Shown: positions 20,278 to 31,154 of the stretch, in pieces | How the letters are laid out: each line of letters opens with the position of its first letter | Numbering within the stretch: the first letter of the stretch is position 1 | Assembly (NCBI GenBank): GCA_011947345.1 | Contig: JAAVTG010000670.1 | Span: 186,001 to 250,000 of the forward strand | Origin: Phytophthora quininea | Taxonomy: Eukaryota; Oomycota; Peronosporomycetes; Peronosporales; Peronosporaceae | DNA: 64,000 nt | Direction of reading: 5' to 3' | Notes under the pieces: model-generated | Told to the model about the DNA's origin: nothing | What the model saw: the letters and a program-made list of their open reading frames with translations, nothing else | The model's database searches: none | Program-made: the position numbers and the translations under genes

Positions 20278-22305
20278 ATGGTTCGCTTAACTAAGCGCTC
20301 GTTCCTCCATTTAGTGCCGGAGTTAGTCGAGGGTGAATTTGAGCAGCAATTCTACGCCAAGGTCGTTGGAATGACGTCCGACCAAGTGGCGTTCCGCAGC
20401 TTAGAAGGCGGAGAAGGGATGGTGCATCGAAATATCGCTGAAGACCACGTGGTGACGGCGAGTGAAGTGAGAGCAGCAGGAGAGCTTTCGTGTCTTCGAC
20501 GTGCGGTGTCTTTCCATCTCCCAGAGAAGCTTTCATTTGGACAAGTTGTTCAAGTAGACAGTGAACGTGCAAGGGTCAGATCAAGCGGTGAAATGCTGGA
20601 GACAGAAGTGAGCTGTGTGTCCTTAGTGCCGCCCATAGTGGCTCTATTGCTTGAGCATGTTGAGTTCAATCTCGACGAATGGAGTGTCACGGAGATAGAT
20701 GAAGTTAAAGACACCATTCTGGATCGGGTCCTGGGAAGAAACGGTCCGCTGGGATCTAATGTGTTGTCGGTGGTCCTCGACGGTCTAATGTCAGAGAGCT
20801 GCCGCCCTCTGCTGACCCAATTGTGTCAATGGACTGACCCAACTACAGGGCAAGCGTGCGAATTTACGCTTCAGCATGCATTGGACTTTGCCCATTTCGT
20901 CGACGGGGAGTTTGAACCGGTACCCAGCTCTGTTGGAACAACGTTCTATCGCCCTGCAAGTGGCCGTACTCAACGTATCAGCAGAAGTGATAGAATGCGG
21001 TCTCCGCGTTTGGCCGATGCATTGTTCGATCCTTTTGTTGATGATGATGAAGAAATTTCAGCTCAAGCTGACGACGGAGCTGAACTTGGGGCATCAGAAC
21101 AAGCGCGAGGCTCTAAACGGTCCGGCACACCTATTGTGGTTGATAACGAAGAAGTTAGCGCTCCACCAAAACGACGGCGCACGGCCCTCGACCAAGACGC
21201 TCTGATCGTGGAGAAGCTAAGTGATGATCCTGACCTGTTAAATCGTTTCCTTGAAGTTCGTCAAGCCTCGAATCGAACACAGAACACTCCCATCCGAGAA
21301 GCGGATAATGTCCTTCACAGTCTTCCACCTGCGAGACGGGTTGCAGACACGAAAATCGGAAAGCCGTCGAAATACGCTTTTGCTCTCGTGAAGATCAGCA
21401 GCGTGTGCATGAATGTATCACATCTGCGAAGCACAAAGGTAAGCATGCAACCCTATTTTGCAAAAGTTTGGTTCGGTCTGAGTTCGTCAAGTTCAAACCG
21501 TTGCCGGGGGTGTACGCGACTGTATGACATTCAGTTTGGCTCCTGTGGACTTTCCATTTGTCACTTTGCACGCTTTTCACCTGATGAGAGAATGGCATGG
21601 CTTCAAGCTGGTGGCTCTAATTTCGATAACTTGTCTGCGTCGGCTGAATTTACAGCTGCTCGGCCTCCGTCAAGCATTGAAGAAGTTGTCGACAATGCCA
21701 AAGTGCTGCTTACATTCACCCGCGAGTACTGCTGTGTCGAGTTGGTTGAGCTGGTGGAATGCATTATCGCATTTATCGAGGAAACACTGATGCGCGTGTC
21801 GTGGAGTTTGGCCGAGCTTCCGTCTCTAGTGTACTGGGTCAATGACGTGCTCGAAGATTTTCGTGGGGCGGTGGAGACCGACGAGGACATGACCAATGTT
21901 AAATCGCGCTGCACAACGGAAGATCGATTACTAAGGGATATCATGTTCGTTAAGGTTCATCGTCAAGTAGATACCATTCGCAACGGTATGTCGTCTGCAA
22001 CTGCCCTATCAGCAGCCGAATCGACCAACGCGGTTCCTCGAGATCAAACCAATCGCAGTAGCAAGAAAAAGACAGGATTTATTCCTCGACATGTATTGAA
22101 GCGGCTGCCAGCTCAAACGGATCCAGGAACTCATGAAACGCGACAGCTCTGCATGCGATTCCTGTCCAATGACGGCTGCGCTGGAGAAGGTGATGAATGC
22201 CCTCATGATCGAGCCCACTTCATCCCTAAGAAACTTCCAGATATTGTCAAGGCAGAAATCGAAAAGCGCTTTGGCGGTCTGAAGAACGAACATAAGCGCC
22301 TGTGA
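20278..22305 (+). CDS. Retrotransposon ORF1 (gag-like), 675 aa
   Basis: Long open frame from an ATG, first gene of the DIRS-like element. Most of the protein matches nothing I recognise. Near the C-terminus is a CCCH-like zinc finger (CMRFLSNDGC, then CAGEGDECPHDRAH), fitting a nucleic-acid-binding Gag role. A basic or acidic linker with PPKRRR lies near residue 300. It is intact, unlike most element ORFs here. Confidence 0.75.
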   Translation: MVRLTKRSFLHLVPELVEGEFEQQFYAKVVGMTSDQVAFRSLEGGEGMVHRNIAEDHVVTASEVRAAGELSCLRRAVSFHLPEKLSFGQVVQVDSERARVRSSGEMLETEVSCVSLVPPIVALLLEHVEFNLDEWSVTEIDEVKDTILDRVLGRNGPLGSNVLSVVLDGLMSESCRPLLTQLCQWTDPTTGQACEFTLQHALDFAHFVDGEFEPVPSSVGTTFYRPASGRTQRISRSDRMRSPRLADALFDPFVDDDEEISAQADDGAELGASEQARGSKRSGTPIVVDNEEVSAPPKRRRTALDQDALIVEKLSDDPDLLNRFLEVRQASNRTQNTPIREADNVLHSLPPARRVADTKIGKPSKYAFALVKISSVCMNVSHLRSTKVSMQPYFAKVWFGLSSSSSNRCRGCTRLYDIQFGSCGLSICHFARFSPDERMAWLQAGGSNFDNLSASAEFTAARPPSSIEEVVDNAKVLLTFTREYCCVELVELVECIIAFIEETLMRVSWSLAELPSLVYWVNDVLEDFRGAVETDEDMTNVKSRCTTEDRLLRDIMFVKVHRQVDTIRNGMSSATALSAAESTNAVPRDQTNRSSKKKTGFIPRHVLKRLPAQTDPGTHETRQLCMRFLSNDGCAGEGDECPHDRAHFIPKKLPDIVKAEIEKRFGGLKNEHKRL

Positions 22306-22558
22306 CTCGCCGAGGGTAGATCGGTTGTGCGTCCACCTCAGAGTCCAGTATCAGCGCAACCATGCACGTACACACCCGAGCAACACGCGGTGATGAGCTT
22401 AAAACGATGTACTGGTAAAGAAATTCGATGCGCACAGCGTAAGCGCCTTACATATCTTCAACACCAAACTTCCTCTCCGTCTCTATCCGAGACGGAAGGC
22501 AAGGACACTGGACCGGAGATCTTGGGCTCGAGACCATGCAAGCCGCGCCACATTCAAA

Positions 22559-22820
22559 CACAGAGTAAGATGAACGCTAAGACCCGCTCACATTCAAAGT
22601 CAGTACGAGGCGACTCGTCGAACTCACAAACTGAGGCGAATGCTGGATGCGAGTGGGCGTTCGTTGAGACCGTGTACAATTGGCCATTCTGAACAAGCAC
22701 AGAGTAAGGTGGACGCTAAGACCCGCGCCGGATCAAAGTCAGTGCGATTCGATTTATCGCAACCGCAAGCTGAAGAGATCGCTGGACGCGAGAGTGGGCG
22801 TTTACTGAGACCGTGCCATG
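22559..22820. repeat. Diverged tandem repeat between ORF1 and RT
   Basis: A unit of roughly 120-140 bp (ACAGAGTAAG, ACGCTAAGACCCGC, then GTGGGCG and GAGACCGTG) occurs near 22559 and again near 22698, with a partial third AGAGTAAGTC start at 22839. Confidence 0.55.
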
Positions 22821-22967
22821 GTCATTGCAAGTCAACAAAGAGTAAGTCAAACACTAGCACGTGCACCAAAGTCGGGGCTGATGGGCCGGTCACACGTATT
22901 AGAGCGTGTACTGGTCGTGCAACGGACTGTTTGACGAGACCTTGTTTACTTATCAAGCACCAGACAC

Positions 22968-24930
22968 ATGACGATATCGTCGAGGGTCAGCTCGCAACCA
23001 AGGGGCCTTCACAGTCCCGCAACCGAGTTCTTAACCAGAACCACGAGATTCCCGCCTTTGTCGATGAAGTCAGCAACATTTATCCAAGAACAATTGGAAG
23101 AGGAGCTTCTTCGGGCTGAATGCAGAATCTCAGTCTCGCAGAGGCGATTCGGCTACGTGCGCACTCGTAGGACTGATGAGATTCTATACGATGTCGATCA
23201 GAAAGCAAGTCAGTCACTGTCAGAGATTATCCGCTCTAGAGGCTGGTGTCTAGAAGAAGCCACTAGATTCTTTCGTGGTGAAAATCACGTTGACAACAGA
23301 CCAAGCAAAGGGTTGGACTCAAAAAGGCTACAATTAGTCCTTCACGAATATCCTCATCTTGACCATCTCATCCAGATTGCAGAATTTGGAATCGATGTCG
23401 AGTGGAAAATAGGTCCAAAGCCATGCCGTCCTCCTCACAAAAATCATGGCTCCTGTCTGCGATACCTACGTGCAGTCACACGGAGTATTAGGGAGGGCCA
23501 AGACTCAGGCCAGTACATGGTTGTCGAACTTGACATCCTGGACCGCTGGCCAGAAGTAATATGTAGTCCTCTCGGTGCTGTCGAAAAGAAAGGTGCAGAT
23601 CCGAATGAGGAAGTCCGCGTGATTCATGACTTGTCGTTCCCGAAAAACGCATCAGTTAATTCAGCATTCGTCGCCGAGTCCGTTCCAAAAGTGCGATATG
23701 CCTCCGTGGCTGTCATAGCTCAGCGCATAGAGTATCTCGCAATTCATGGCTATGCAGGTCGTATTCGCATTCTCAAAGGTGATGTTAAAGGTGCTTTTCG
23801 ACACCTCCGAACTCGTGCCAATCAGGTTTTTAGGATGGCAGCGAGTGTCAAGGAATTAGGAGTTGCTATCATCGATATGGCAGCGCCATTTGGATGGGCA
23901 GGCTCACCACCGTGCTACGCTTTATTTGGGCGAGCGATATCTTGGCTGATGGGCACAAACTCCCCGCTTCGGTCTCAGATTCGGATGATGACGACCCATT
24001 TTTCCCTTACGAATGGGTCGACGACCATGTACTAATCGAACCCGATATCGAGGATAGACTACACCTGGCCGAAGCAACGTTGCGCCATGCTATGCTAGTC
24101 GTCTTGGGCCCAAGGTCAATAAATGAAGCCAAGTTCTCCGAATGGTGTACCGAAATTGTAGCTCTGGGTCTGCTCTGGAACACAGTTCGTCGAACAGTGT
24201 CAATACCAAATGATAAAATAGCCAAGGCTCGACTTCGCGTTGAAGGGCTACTTAAGCTTGGCACCGCGTCAAAGACAGAACTTAACAAAGCTCTTGGGTC
24301 GCTTAGGCATGTTGCAATCTGCTTAAGGACGGCGAAACCATTCTACCAGCGCCTACAAGGGTTGTGCACAAATGCACCGCGGTTCGGCAGAATTCGATTG
24401 TCACAAGGCGCGACAGCATATTTACTCTGGTTCCAACAAATTCTGCACCACGGCTGTCTTGCGGAACTTCCGCTAGCAATGTTCGGGACCTTGCCAAATC
24501 CTGACGTCGTACTACTGATGGATGCATCGGATATTGGCTTGGCAGTCCTCGATCCGGCTTCAAACGAATTTATACAGTTGGAATTTGACCCGATGAAGAG
24601 AAATTGGTAAAGGAAGCGGTAACCACGGCAGCAAAATTCTCAATCAACGTAAGAGAGCATTTATGCATCGCGCTGGCACTGTGGACTTGGGGGTCCAAGT
24701 GGAATCAACTGGCTGAAGGAAAGACAATCCACATTAAATGCTGGAGTGACAACACGTCAGCCGTGTCTTGGTGCAACAAACTGCACTCTAAGAATTCGTT
24801 CAGTCAAGAAATCAATCGGTGCATCGGCCTGGCTGAAGCCTATTTTAACCTAAGGGTATCGGTGGATCATATACCTGGAGCTAGAAACTCCATGGCCGAT
24901 GCAGCATCTCGAGCTTGGACCGAACCTCAT
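22968..24930 (+). pseudogene. Reverse transcriptase-RNase H of DIRS-like element, frameshifted
   Basis: The ATG at 22968 opens a frame with RT motifs: VRVIHDLSFPKNASVN, ILKGDVKGAFRHL and APFGWAGSPPCYALFG. Near 23960 the frame shifts and the catalytic YEWVDDHVLIEPD box follows in the next frame. RNase H begins at VVLLMDASDIGLAV. After another shift near 24600 come NVREHLCIALALWTW, KCWSDNTSAVSW and NSMADAASRAW, giving the acidic set. Function would be cDNA synthesis in a cytoplasmic particle. Two shifts make this copy non-functional unless they are sequence errors. Confidence 0.85.
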
Positions 24931-24956
24931 AAATCCTCATGGTCTAACTTCTCCTC

Positions 24957-26252
24957 TTGCTGGAAGCAGGTACCGATTCCACCGAACTGCAGAAAACTCT
25001 ACACCAACTTCTCGAGCAGCTTCAAACCCAATCGCTGGCCGCGTCGTCCGCAACAAAGTACAACAGTACATGGGTCCAGTGGTCTAAGTGGTGCCAGCAG
25101 CTTAATTTCTCCGAATGGTTACCTGAAAACCCGAGAAAACATTCATACCAGCTCGCACTATTCGCCGTTTACTCATGGAAATACGGGTGGAGCAACTCGG
25201 GAACTGGGAATTCTGCCAATACCATCCTCTCCAAAATCTCTCATATCTCGTGGCATCATCGCAGAATGCTCGGATACGGAGTCGGGTTACTCCTGGGCAC
25301 CAGCTCGCAGTCACCGGTATGCGGCGGACGGAACCGCCCAGCAACCCCAAACAACCGGTCACAGTTAATATCCTTAAGCGACTGCACCAATCTCTCGACT
25401 TCGCAAAAACCCAGCACCGAGTCATTTGGGGGCTTCGGTGCTGGGTTTCTTCTTTCTTTAAGAAGATCGGAGTATCTGGCGGTCAGCTCAACCACTAAAC
25501 ATTACGCACTGCAGCGAGAAGATGTGAAATTTGTTGGGTCCGACGAGCGCGAAATCAATGAGCTTGAAATGGTTGTGGCTGTCATTATTCGATTTAGAGG
25601 TAGCAAGAATGACCAATTCGGCCAAGGTGCGCTGCGCAGACTAGAACGATCGGGTCAGAACTGGTGTTGTCCAGTGCTAGCAGCTTGGTTCCTGGTGCAG
25701 CATCACAAGTCTCTAGGAGTTGCAGCCAGCACACTGTTGTGCAAAATCGACGCGTCCACCAACTTGCAAGTGCGTGATATGGTTCAGGCCATCAAACTTG
25801 CGGCTGAACAAGCAGGGCAGTCTCCAGTGAGATATGGTTCACATTCACTTCGTAGCGGTGGTGCTACAGCACTCTTCAATGCTGGATTCGACGGCCTAGC
25901 GGTGAAATTATTCGGGAGGTGGAAGTCTGATGCGGTAGAACGATACACTCGCATTGGGAGTCGGTTATCGTCCAGAATGGCCCAGCAAATGATTGTCAAG
26001 CCGGCACCACAGCAACGTATTGGGGTATCCCCGCGCCACGCCACACCCTGGCAGCGGGGCGCTGTAATACCAACTTTCATTTGTGCCGTTCTCGGCACGC
26101 CCCCGAAGAGAAAGCAACGACAATTGAAATGGGAATTTTCGAGCAAGAGCGCGAAAATAGCTTTTCAAGGAAGGCAGCGCAAGATGAAACCAACGCACGA
26201 AGCCGTAGGTAGTTCCTGCTCGTTAGTTTCAGATTTTCTCTCTCGCGTCTAA
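24957..26252 (+). CDS. Tyrosine recombinase of DIRS-like element
   Basis: Open for 431 codons but without an ATG at the left (24957 is TTG), so it is probably fused to or overlapping the RNase H frame. The N-terminal core-binding part reads TKYNSTWVQWSKWCQQ. The catalytic part has SLRRSEYLAV (first Arg), HSLRSGGATAL (His-x-x-Arg) and ERYTRIG (Tyr). It would integrate the circular cDNA. Its last codons run through repeats B1 and A2 and stop at the A2 edge. Confidence 0.88.
   Translation: MLEAGTDSTELQKTLHQLLEQLQTQSLAASSATKYNSTWVQWSKWCQQLNFSEWLPENPRKHSYQLALFAVYSWKYGWSNSGTGNSANTILSKISHISWHHRRMLGYGVGLLLGTSSQSPVCGGRNRPATPNNRSQLISLSDCTNLSTSQKPSTESFGGFGAGFLLSLRRSEYLAVSSTTKHYALQREDVKFVGSDEREINELEMVVAVIIRFRGSKNDQFGQGALRRLERSGQNWCCPVLAAWFLVQHHKSLGVAASTLLCKIDASTNLQVRDMVQAIKLAAEQAGQSPVRYGSHSLRSGGATALFNAGFDGLAVKLFGRWKSDAVERYTRIGSRLSSRMAQQMIVKPAPQQRIGVSPRHATPWQRGAVIPTFICAVLGTPPKRKQRQLKWEFSSKSAKIAFQGRQRKMKPTHEAVGSSCSLVSDFLSRV
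26034..26128. repeat. Split direct repeat B1
   Basis: 95 bp starting CGCCACGCCACACCCTGG and ending CAATTGAA; matches B2 except for one G in a run. Confidence 0.9.
26129..26252. repeat. Split direct repeat A2
   Basis: 124 bp, same as A1. It directly abuts B1, giving the B1-A2 junction typical of Ngaro/PAT-like elements. Confidence 0.9.
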
Positions 26253-26350
26253 CCCGCCACGCCACACCCTGGCAGCGGGGGCGCTGTAATACCAACTTTC
26301 ATTTGTGCCGTTCTCGGCACGCCCCCGAAGAGAAAGCAACGACAATTGAA
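26253..26350. repeat. Split direct repeat B2, element right end
   Basis: Matches B1 from 26255 on. The element ends at GACAATTGAA, and LINE C resumes with AATCGAGTTC. Confidence 0.9.
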
Positions 26351-27268
26351 AATCGAGTTCTGAACGCCTGACGCTAGGGTTTGTATACGTGTTCCCACAT
26401 CGATGTAAGCGATGTGCACGCGAAGAAGCAATGCTGTACTGTGTCAATCGCTTGACACCCAGGGCGTACACATTGCTGAATTGTCGGGTTCAATGATTTC
26501 AAGAAGTATAGCCTCGAGCCGACGGTAATACCACCGCAATATAGTCGCAACATCACATCATGAGCCACTGGAAGTAGCAGTCCTCGCAGTGCTAGTACTT
26601 TTGACAGCGTTTGGTGAACACGTCGCCGTAACGTATTCATCAAACGCTGTCAAAAGGGCATCCCAATTCCTCGAGTGGATGGTGCTCCAGCGCAGGCGCT
26701 TGTTCAAGCAGCTTACCCCAGTCCTTTTTCCGTAGCTTTGGAAAGAATCGTACGCTTGGCGTAGTAATATTGGCACTGCTCACAGATAATCCGTGAATCG
26801 GAGGTGTGGTTGTTGCATTTGCCGCTTGGATCTCTCCTGGATGAGATTGAGTTGAAATGAAATGATTTGATTAATTAGTTAGCGGGTTCTCTCGTCTGGA
26901 AGGTAAACTCTCCTGGATGAGGTTGAGGTAGAATTCTTGACATGCCTTCTCTCAACTGTCTGTAGAGACGAAAAATATCCGTAAGAACAACATCAGATCC
27001 AAGTATCGGGTGAAGTGTTCAACATATCTGGCGAAGACCGCGGCCGATGAATGATTTTCATCCAGAAAACCGGTAAAACAGTCCAACTTTTCCACCCCAA
27101 GTGCGCCATATTGGACTGTACAACGTGAATTTCACCTTTCAGTCTGCTGATTTGTAGCGACGATCGTTGTGGCCAATTTATTCTGTCCCAATCGCGCAGA
27201 GTTCGAAGCCACGACAGTGGCATCATTGTTGCTTTCCAACCCGCTGGTCGAGGTGGGTCTTGAAACAG
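26351..27268 (-). mobile_element. LINE C, middle segment
   Basis: Continues LINE C upstream of the DIRS-like insertion. It includes the zinc region CVRPGCQAIDTVQHCFFAC and the part toward the reverse transcriptase. It carries a 56-bp LINE A tail insertion at 26852 and a small inverted templated insertion at 26598-26656. It is split at 27268 by the Copia element. Confidence 0.9.
26852..26907 (-). mobile_element. Ultra-short 56-bp LINE A tail insertion
   Basis: Only the LINE A 3' terminus (TTGAAATGAAATGATTTGAT, then GCGGGTTCTCTCGTCTGG), flanked by 20-bp copies of the target at 26832-26851 and 26908-26927 that differ at one base. Uninterrupted targets exist near 193 and 54610. The same insertion is present at 49391-49446. 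Confidence 0.85.
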
Positions 27269-27273
27269 AAAGT
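27269..27273. repeat. Copia target-site duplication, left
   Basis: AAAGT, repeated at 32035-32039. The uninterrupted site (CAGAAAGTCACTGG) is seen near 49807. Confidence 0.85.
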
Positions 27274-27463
27274 AATAACGATTGCGCGTGTACTTGACGA
27301 TGCAAAATGGAAAGTGATCATGTTAGTTAAGACTTCCTGCTACTCGCTAGCCTATGAGCTATTCTAGAACATTCGAAGCCTCACCACACAAATCCTCTGC
27401 TGTGCGAGTTGCTGCTGTCCTGTCCGTGCAGATTGTAGCAAATCGTCTTCTAGAACTTTGACA
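27274..27463 (-). repeat. Copia 3' LTR
   Basis: 190 bp. On the element strand it begins TGTCAAAG and ends CGTTATT, so its right terminus is not the usual CA. Directly upstream on the element strand is the purine run GAGGGGAG. Confidence 0.92.
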
Positions 27464-27474
27464 CTCCCCTCAAC
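27464..27474 (-). other. Copia polypurine tract
   Basis: Element-strand GAGTTGAGGGGAG abuts the 3' LTR start TGTCAAAG. This is the expected plus-strand priming site. Confidence 0.75.
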
Positions 27475-28291
27475 TCGCACTCTGAAGTGTAGAGCTTGTG
27501 ATACCACTCGCCTCACGAAGTTTCACTAGTTGCGGCGTTGGAATCGCTTTGGTAAGATAGTCGGCCAGCTGATCATTCGACGGTACGTGTTCCAGCTTAA
27601 TGTTACCCGCTTCAACATGATCTCTGACGAAGTGTGCACGAAGATCAATGTGTTTCGCTCGCGGCGTGTATCCATGATTTGTCGCGATGCTGATGGCCGA
27701 CTGGTTATCTAGGTAGATCGTTGACGCACTACGAAGCTTGAATCCCATTTCGGTAAGCAAATACCGAAGCCAAATTACTTCTTGAGCCGCTAGTGCTAAT
27801 GCCACGTATTCCGCCTCTGCAGATGACAAGGCAACTGTAGGTTGCCGCTTACTCTTGTACACGACAGGCCCTCCTCCAAGCATCAGTAGCACACCAGACG
27901 TAGAGCGACGACTTCCTTTATCACCGCCCCAATTTGCGTCAGCAAAGGTCTGTAGTGAGAAACGAGCCGAACGCTGAAACAAGATCCCATGAGAAATTGT
28001 ACCTTTGAGGTACTTGAGCACCCGAACTGCAGCACACCAGTGCATTTCACGAGGCTGCTCGAGGAACTGGGACAGAGTAGATAGAGAAGCACTAATGTCC
28101 GGTCTTGTAGCGTTAGCGATGTAGAGAAGAGATCCAATCAGCTCACGATACTCGGTGCGGTTGCGGTGATCATCGTGTGAGTCGTCAGGAGTTAAATCTT
28201 GACCTAGAACCATAGGGTTTCGAACAGGATTGCATCCATGCAGACCAAATTTCTCCAGCATCTTTGCAATGAACTGCGTCTGCCTGAGCAA
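27470..28291 (-). pseudogene. Copia RNase H region of pol
   Basis: Separate frame following the RT. Motifs are TEYRELIGSLLYIANATRPD, QTFADANWGGD, ALSSAEAEYVALALAAQEV, YLDNQSAISIATN and the terminal DYLTKAIPTPQLV, close to the usual Copia end. The start at 28291 is not an ATG. It is separated from the RT frame by one indel in GAGAAGGGG near 28290, so it belongs to a single pol polyprotein. Confidence 0.88.
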
Positions 28292-29466
28292 AAGCTCCCC
28301 TTCTCCGCTGCGTACTGAATCTCCATGCCCAGCACGTATCGAGCTTCTCCAAGCGACTTCAGCGTGAAGTGTTCAGCAAGTTCGTCACGAATTTTGTCAG
28401 CTATCTCGTCACTCTTGCATCCAATTAGGAGATCGTCCACATACAAGATAATGAAGACCGGCGAGCCGGGTTTCCCACTCTGGTGCCTGACAAACAAGCA
28501 TGGATCAGCACGACACTGCACAAATCCCATCGAAATGAACACCGATCGGATTTTCTTGTACCAAACCGCAGCAGCCTGTTTCAGGCCATACAAACTGCGT
28601 CTCAACTTGCACACCATGCCCTCAGGAATATTCACGCCCAGCGGCGGAGCCATGTACACATCTTCTTCCAGATCTCCATTAAGAAATGCGGTCTCGACGT
28701 CGAACTGGCGGATGATCAAACCCAAGTTGCAACACACCGCAAGGAACACCCGAATGGTGTTTGTACTGGCCACTGGAGAGTAGGTGCTGAAGTAGTCAAT
28801 TCCACGCGTCTGCAGGTACCCAAGAGCGACTAAGCGAGCCTTGTAGCGTACGATTTGTCCTTTCTCGTCAAACTTATGCGCGAAAACCCATTTGAACCCG
28901 ATAACTTTGACTCCTGGTGGTCGACGAACCACATCCCACGTGTGATTTTTAATGTGAGCTCGGATTTCCCGCCTAATTGCCTCTTTCCACTGCTGAGATT
29001 CTGGTGACGACATCGCTTCAGCGTAACTTTGCGGTACATCTGTCGCCGCCAGCGCGATTTCATACTCGTCAACTCGCTGCCGCTTAGGTTCGGGTTCATC
29101 AGTGTCACTACCACTCCGAGTTGTAATTGCAGGCGCATCCGACAGCAAAGGAACGCCACTTTTAGGGTCAGGATCATCACCATTAGTGAGTAGCCGTGGA
29201 GCGGTATACGAAAGCGACTGAGGTTTTGTAGATCCACCACTAAAGACCAGCTGATCACCACTTGAGTCAGTAAAATAGCGGGCATTTTGTGGGACCAATG
29301 CTGATTCCTCTCGTGTAGCTTGTTGAATTCGAGGAACACTGGAAGTTGCCGTAATACGGGGTACACGTGGAACCGAACTCGCGGTTATTTGACGAACCGT
29401 CTCGCGTGGCATCAAGGTAGCAGTACCTGTACGTTCATCAGCGATATGAGCGGGATGTTGTGGCAT
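28204..29466 (-). pseudogene. Copia reverse transcriptase region of pol
   Basis: Carries WKEAIRREIRAHIKNHTWDV, IGFKWVFAHKFDEKG, VRYKARLVALGY, QFDVETAFLNGDL and the catalytic ILYVDDLLIGC. It shifts out of frame near 28290 (into RNase H) and is out of frame with the integrase near 29460. Confidence 0.9.
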
Positions 29467-31154
29467 GACGGCAGGTGTTTCGATGCCTTGAATCTCTCTC
29501 CTCTCCCCTCAATCGGGACGACTGCCGACACTTGCTTCTCACGGGGTTCAACCAGGTCTACTTCCATGTCCACGGCGACATCATCCGCTGTCTCATCAAT
29601 CTCCATGGACTCAGCACTTGGGTTTGGTGGATTGTCATCACTAGTGTGCTTCGTACCCATGTCGTCACCGTCAAAAGTACCAACCAACTTGTTGTTAGCA
29701 CGGCCTTCGTCAAGAATCACGTCGCGATATCCAGAAGCAGCTCGCTCATCTAGCACAATCGATCGCGACGTTACTAGGCGTTCATCATCCAGATCCCACA
29801 CACGATATGCCTTCGAAGTTTCAGCGTACCCAAGAAACAAGCAGCGGTGCGCTTTCGCGTCTAGTTTTGTCCGCTTCACCTTGTCAATGTGAACGAACCC
29901 TTTTGCACCAAACACTCGCAGATAGTCCAGCACTGGTTTGGATCCAGTAAGAACCTCAAATGGACTCACACCAGGTCGAGCCGTATTCGGTATTCTGTTG
30001 ACGAGGTGCACCGCGGTCATGATAGCTTCTCCCCACCATTTACGCTCAACTTGCATGCCGTGCAGCATCGATCGCGCCATCTCTGTGATGGTTCTGTTCA
30101 TACGCTCTGCAAGGCCGTTTTGCTGCGGAGAGTACGGTGCCGTCGTCTGGTGAACAATTCCGTGCTTCACGCAAAACGAGTTCAATCGCTTGTTGACGTA
30201 CTCGCCACCGTTGTCACTCCTCAAACACTTCACTCGCCGTCCATACTGGGTAGCCACTAACGCGAAATACTCCTCGAACTTGTCAAATACCACAGCTTTG
30301 TTGGGAATCAAGTACACATGAACAAATCTCGTGAAGTCATCGATGAAGGTGAGCATGTAGCGTGCTCCACCCTTCGACACAGGCTTAATAGGGCCCATAA
30401 CATCGGAATGCACGATCTCGAACGGCTGAGACGTCTTCACTTCGCTGCCAGACCGGTGCGCAAACGGACTTGTCGGCATCTTCCCGCAGGCACAACCTCC
30501 ACAAATGCCATCGTCTTGTCGTGGAAGTTCTGGCACACCATCACATGCAGCGCAAATCAATTTCAACTTGGTATCCGACACGTGGCCAAGTCGTGCGTGC
30601 CACAACGCACTATCCGCTTCGCTCTTTCGCTTCACGACCGCCTCAAGAGCCTCTTCTTGTCCTTCCTGCTGTACATTCCAAGCAAACAACTTGCCCTCCT
30701 TCCGGATCACAGCCACCACATTTCCATTCATCACTAGTGTGGCCTTACCGTGCTCAAACTGCACGAGAACTCCACGAGCAGTCAATGCAGGCACCGACAC
30801 AAGTCTTCTATCCAGCATGGGCACATACAAAACGTCCGTCAAACTCACTTTTGACCCATTCCGAAGCGCAAATCGCACCGTTCCGCTTCCTCTTGCAGCT
30901 AGATGCTCTCCACTCGCTACTGTAATTGTAATCGGTGACGCCAACTCTCGAAAGTCATCAAAATCGCCGCGTTCACCAGTCATGTGGCAGCTGGCGCCGC
31001 TGTCCAGCAACCAGGTCTTGCACGTTGTAGTCGTCTCACACGTCGCAGAAAACACAAATTCATCTCCATCATCTCGCGTCTTCTTCACAGGGCAATCCAC
31101 TTGTTTGTGGCCGTTCTGTCCACACTCAAAACACTTTCCAGGGAAGGTACCGCG
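29412..31154 (-). pseudogene. Copia zinc knuckle, protease and integrase region
   Basis: Begins with the Gag zinc knuckle CFECGQNGHKQVDC, here out of the Gag frame. Then protease WLLDSGASCHMTG, the integrase HHCC region (HARLGHVSD, CGGCACGK), and the DDE core HSDVMGP, LRSDNGGEY and NGLAERMNRT. The C-terminal part includes KRTKLDAKAHRCLFLGYAE. Breaks at both ends join it to Gag and RT. Confidence 0.9.

Larger units (their letters stand above)
20061..26350 (+). mobile_element. DIRS-like (Ngaro/PAT-type) tyrosine-recombinase retrotransposon, 6.3 kb
   Basis: Gag-like ORF, reverse transcriptase-RNase H and tyrosine recombinase in that order, with split direct repeats A1 - genes - B1 A2 - B2. Flanks 20060 and 26351 join exactly as the uninterrupted sequences near 54159 and 62775 (reverse complement), so insertion left no target duplication, as expected for recombinase-mediated integration. 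It sits inside LINE C. Confidence 0.92.

Noticed and set aside
20278..22305. Host zinc-finger gene
   Set aside because: It lies between the terminal repeat A1 and the RT of one element, so it is the element's ORF1.
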